From: Shewanella halotolerans
GTDB lineage: Bacteria > Pseudomonadota > Gammaproteobacteria > Enterobacterales > Shewanellaceae
Assembly (NCBI RefSeq): GCF_019457535.1
Contig: NZ_CP080417.1
Span: 1,550,001-1,614,000, forward strand
Length of the DNA: 64,000 nucleotides
Direction of reading: 5' to 3'
Of the stretch, positions 61,846 through 64,000 are shown in pieces. The notes under the pieces are model-generated. The model saw only the letters and a program-made list of their open reading frames with translations. It had not been told where the DNA came from and did not search any database. How positions within the stretch are numbered: position 1 is the stretch's first letter; every line of letters begins with the position of its first letter. Both the position numbers and the translations under genes were made by a program.

Positions 61846-61863
61846 GGGGGAGGAGACTCCCCC
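61846..61863 (-). promoter_or_regulatory. Intercistronic hairpin between mtrC and mtrA
   Basis: GGGGGAG-GAGA-CTCCCCC is a perfect 7-bp GC-rich stem. On the minus strand it is followed by ACTTTTC, too few T for a full terminator. It lies in the 81-base gap between mtrC and mtrA and may act as a leaky attenuator or protect the mtrC mRNA end. Confidence 0.6.
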
Positions 61864-61887
61864 GGTTTTCAATTTGAGATGCGCAAA

Positions 61888-63858
61888 TTACATCTTCACA
61901 GCAGTGTGATCTTCGATAACAGGTGCGTGGCAGAAGAAACAAGTTTCTAGCTGCGCCGCATCGTTAGCGACATCTTTAGCACCATTGATGATGGCACCTT
62001 GGCTTTCGGCGTGGGCCTTGACGCTATCGCTGGTGTGACATGAAGTACAAGTCGCCGCGATAGGCGTGCTGTACTGGCCAGCAGCTGTTGCCAGGGCACC
62101 CTTAGCCTTGAAGGCGTCCAGGTTGAAGTCGTTGTGACACTGGGCACAATCTTTGATGATGCCTTGCTCGCCGTGTACTACGTGCAGTTTCATCTCCAGG
62201 GCACCCTTATTCGCGCCGCCAGCGTATGTGCCGTCAGGCGTGTGACAGGCCACACAAGCATCGACACCTATGATAGGCATGTCGTTAGCGTCTTTGGTGT
62301 GAGACAGCTGCTCAGACATGACGAAACCTGCATGGTGGCTACCCTTGTGCACTTCAAACTCTTTGGTGTGGCAAGATGCACAGGCAGTGAAGTTCACTGA
62401 GTCGACGTGACGCATGCTTGGCGCCTTGTCTGCCAGTGCGGCGAAGGCCAGGTCGGCTTTCATGCCGGTGTACTTGTCGGTGTCGCTACCGTCGAAGGCA
62501 GGATCGTCACAGTTGACGAACTCACCCTTGTCTGAGCACATTGCCCAGCCAACGAAGGTAAAGGCGGTCTCGCTGTCGATACCGTTGGCACCTAGCTTAA
62601 GATCTTTGCTAGTGGTGTAAACCAGCTTGCCATCTTCCACTAGCGCCTTGGCATCGACCACGCCATTTTTCACGGCGTTGATAGAGTCTTTACCGCTATA
62701 ACCTAGGGTCACATTGTTAGGACCTACGTTAGTCACGATCTCGACGCGCTGTACCATAGGCAGAATGGTGTTGATATCAACGGCTGCGCCGCTGGCATCG
62801 ACCACTTGAACACTGATGGTGGCAGCAGTGCCTTCGGTGTTGATGGTTGACTCAACATTCAGGCCGTATTGATCGATAAGGGCTTTCTTATCGTTGCCAG
62901 CTTGAGTATGCAGCTCGGCAGTCCAGCTCGCGTTATGACAGGCAACACAGTTGCTGTTGTCGTTTTGCTGAGAGTGGCCTTTACCCGCCTCGAAGTCGAT
63001 GTTGACGTGACAGCTGGTACAGGTTTCCATGGTTGGAATACGTGACCAGTTGCCCCACTCGGTGAGCTCGTCAGACTGAACGTGACAGGCTTGGCAGTTG
63101 TCCTGGACAATGTGGTGCGCAGTCTCGGCGCTCTTGTCCATGTTGCGGCCATACATCTTAGCGTCGTTGTGGACGTTGTGGATCAGATGGTTAAAGGCAA
63201 CTTGTGGCTTACCTTTCTCATCGGCCATCTCTTGGGTGTGGCAAGATACACAGGTCTCTACGCTGGTGTAGCTGTGGTAGATCTTCTGTCCTTCGGCGTG
63301 ACAGCTGTTACAGCTGGCGGTTGAGACCACATTCTTGGTGTAGAGTGGCTCATAACCTTCACCAGAGAAGTCTTCGGCGATCTCGGTTTGCGGCACCAGG
63401 GTGACGCCGTCGAGCAGTGTCGAGGCCTTGGCGACGATATTGTATCTTTGGGTCAGCTCTGGGTTGTAGCCTTCCACTTCGATGGTAAAGGTGTAGTTAC
63501 CATTCTTGTGGTCGGTGAAGGCTTTTTGTGAACCGATATATTGCCATTCGGCGGCATTACCTGCACCGCTCGCGCCTTGTGGCAGCAGTTGAACCACTTT
63601 TTTCACTTCAAGGTCTTTCAGACCGATAACGGGAAGATCTTCCTCGTTGGTCGCAAAGACTGTGATTGTGGGTGTGCCGTTGTCGTATTCAACCTTGGTG
63701 ACATCAAGGTGAAGTACTTCAATGGCATCGGCCGCTGGGCCACCTGGGTTGCCCGGATTACCATCACTACCGTCGCTGCCACCACAACCAGTGAGAGCCA
63801 TGGAGACGGCACCTGCTGCGAGTAGCAGCTTAAATTTATTGTGTTGTACGTTCATCAT
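61888..63858 (-). CDS. mtrC: Outer-membrane surface decahaem cytochrome MtrC
   Basis: The 656-residue lipoprotein has a signal peptide with lipobox LTGC (cysteine near residue 25), followed by a glycine/serine/aspartate-rich linker. It has ten CxxCH motifs in two groups of five (CNSCH, CVSCH, CQACH, CTSCH, CVACH; then CASCH, CVACH, CAQCH, CTSCH, CFFCH) separated by a beta domain that contains a CxxxxxxxxC pair (CSDKGEFVNC), as in MtrC domain III. It aligns with MtrC of S. oneidensis. It passes electrons to minerals or flavins outside the cell. AGGGA precedes the double ATG at 63858/63855. The frame upstream to 63897 is rejected. Confidence 0.96.
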   Translation of the reverse strand: MMNVQHNKFKLLLAAGAVSMALTGCGGSDGSDGNPGNPGGPAADAIEVLHLDVTKVEYDNGTPTITVFATNEEDLPVIGLKDLEVKKVVQLLPQGASGAGNAAEWQYIGSQKAFTDHKNGNYTFTIEVEGYNPELTQRYNIVAKASTLLDGVTLVPQTEIAEDFSGEGYEPLYTKNVVSTASCNSCHAEGQKIYHSYTSVETCVSCHTQEMADEKGKPQVAFNHLIHNVHNDAKMYGRNMDKSAETAHHIVQDNCQACHVQSDELTEWGNWSRIPTMETCTSCHVNIDFEAGKGHSQQNDNSNCVACHNASWTAELHTQAGNDKKALIDQYGLNVESTINTEGTAATISVQVVDASGAAVDINTILPMVQRVEIVTNVGPNNVTLGYSGKDSINAVKNGVVDAKALVEDGKLVYTTSKDLKLGANGIDSETAFTFVGWAMCSDKGEFVNCDDPAFDGSDTDKYTGMKADLAFAALADKAPSMRHVDSVNFTACASCHTKEFEVHKGSHHAGFVMSEQLSHTKDANDMPIIGVDACVACHTPDGTYAGGANKGALEMKLHVVHGEQGIIKDCAQCHNDFNLDAFKAKGALATAAGQYSTPIAATCTSCHTSDSVKAHAESQGAIINGAKDVANDAAQLETCFFCHAPVIEDHTAVKM

Positions 63859-64000
63859 TTTTTTCCCTGCATAGGTTTGGCATCGTCTTAAGTGCATGGC
63901 CTGTTAACAGCGCCGATTCTCGTTTATAAGTTGTGCGACCTAAGTCAATGCTGGAAATAGAAATCCCCAAGGAAATGCTAACGTAACAGACGGCTAAAAT
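63859..64000. other. Upstream leader of mtrC (cut by window edge)
   Basis: The last 142 bases before the window edge lie upstream of mtrC. They hold the ribosome site (AGGGA) and a probable promoter, but I cannot place -10/-35 boxes with confidence. In other Shewanella an omcA-type gene lies upstream; it is not visible here. Confidence 0.5.

Overview
The window reads as chromosomal DNA of a Shewanella, probably a marine species. The strongest evidence is the mtrC-mtrA-mtrB extracellular electron transfer operon at the right edge, with ten CxxCH haem sites in each cytochrome and a CxxC in the MtrB barrel. The liu (leucine/isovalerate) operon under a MerR-type LiuR, the ScfR-type regulator and the general gene style agree. 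No rRNA, tRNA, prophage, CRISPR array or complete IS element was seen; mobile DNA is limited to two copies of a short MITE-like element. The species call is inference from recognised protein families.

Layout. 1-3.1 kb: end of thymidine kinase, a periplasmic solute-binding protein and an Aer-like PAS chemoreceptor. 3.1-11.8 kb: the leucine/isovalerate operon (liuR-liuA-liuB-liuC-liuD-liuE-scoA-scoB, minus strand), which takes isovaleryl-CoA through methylcrotonyl-, methylglutaconyl- and HMG-CoA to acetoacetate and acetyl-CoA. A divergent short-chain acyl-CoA synthetase shares a 16-bp dyad operator candidate. 14-20.7 kb: a methyl-accepting chemotaxis protein, a MORN/YwqK-like protein with an unknown partner, a DUF3185 membrane protein, a MipA/OmpV porin-like protein, and a CurA-type reductase divergent from a two-cysteine OhrR-like regulator. 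21-25.8 kb: 6-phosphogluconate dehydrogenase, a ScfR/DUF3612 regulator divergent from an unknown cysteine-containing protein, and menA. 26-33.7 kb: two SDR enzymes, tesB, two YbaY-type lipoproteins, ompW with a perfect FNR-type box, metA and a GNAT. 33.8-43.4 kb: Kef potassium efflux pair, RluA-type pseudouridine synthase, solute-binding protein, diguanylate cyclase, phosphoglucomutase, then a VOC / GyrI-like / YafY-WYL trio. 43.4-52.6 kb: NIPSNAP, azlCD with an AraC regulator, DCC protein, PanP-type aspartate decarboxylase, glycerate kinase with a GntP permease, and a PuuD-like amidotransferase. 53-58.5 kb: a highly structured intergenic element, LysR regulator with a divergent TDT transporter, a large RluA-family protein and CdaR, which probably controls the glycerate genes. 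58.6-64 kb: mtrCAB.

Two sequence-level patterns cut across the genes. First, short exact or near-exact tandem duplications (units of 7 to 19 bp) recur between genes, and in at least six cases they begin at or contain the stop codon of the upstream gene. Second, two copies of a ~263-bp element with terminal inverted repeats, each flanked by TA, lie at 27.2 and 43.8 kb; the second supplies the stop codon of azlD. Start codons were re-chosen by Shine-Dalgarno spacing and family alignment, so several genes are shorter here than their longest open frame.
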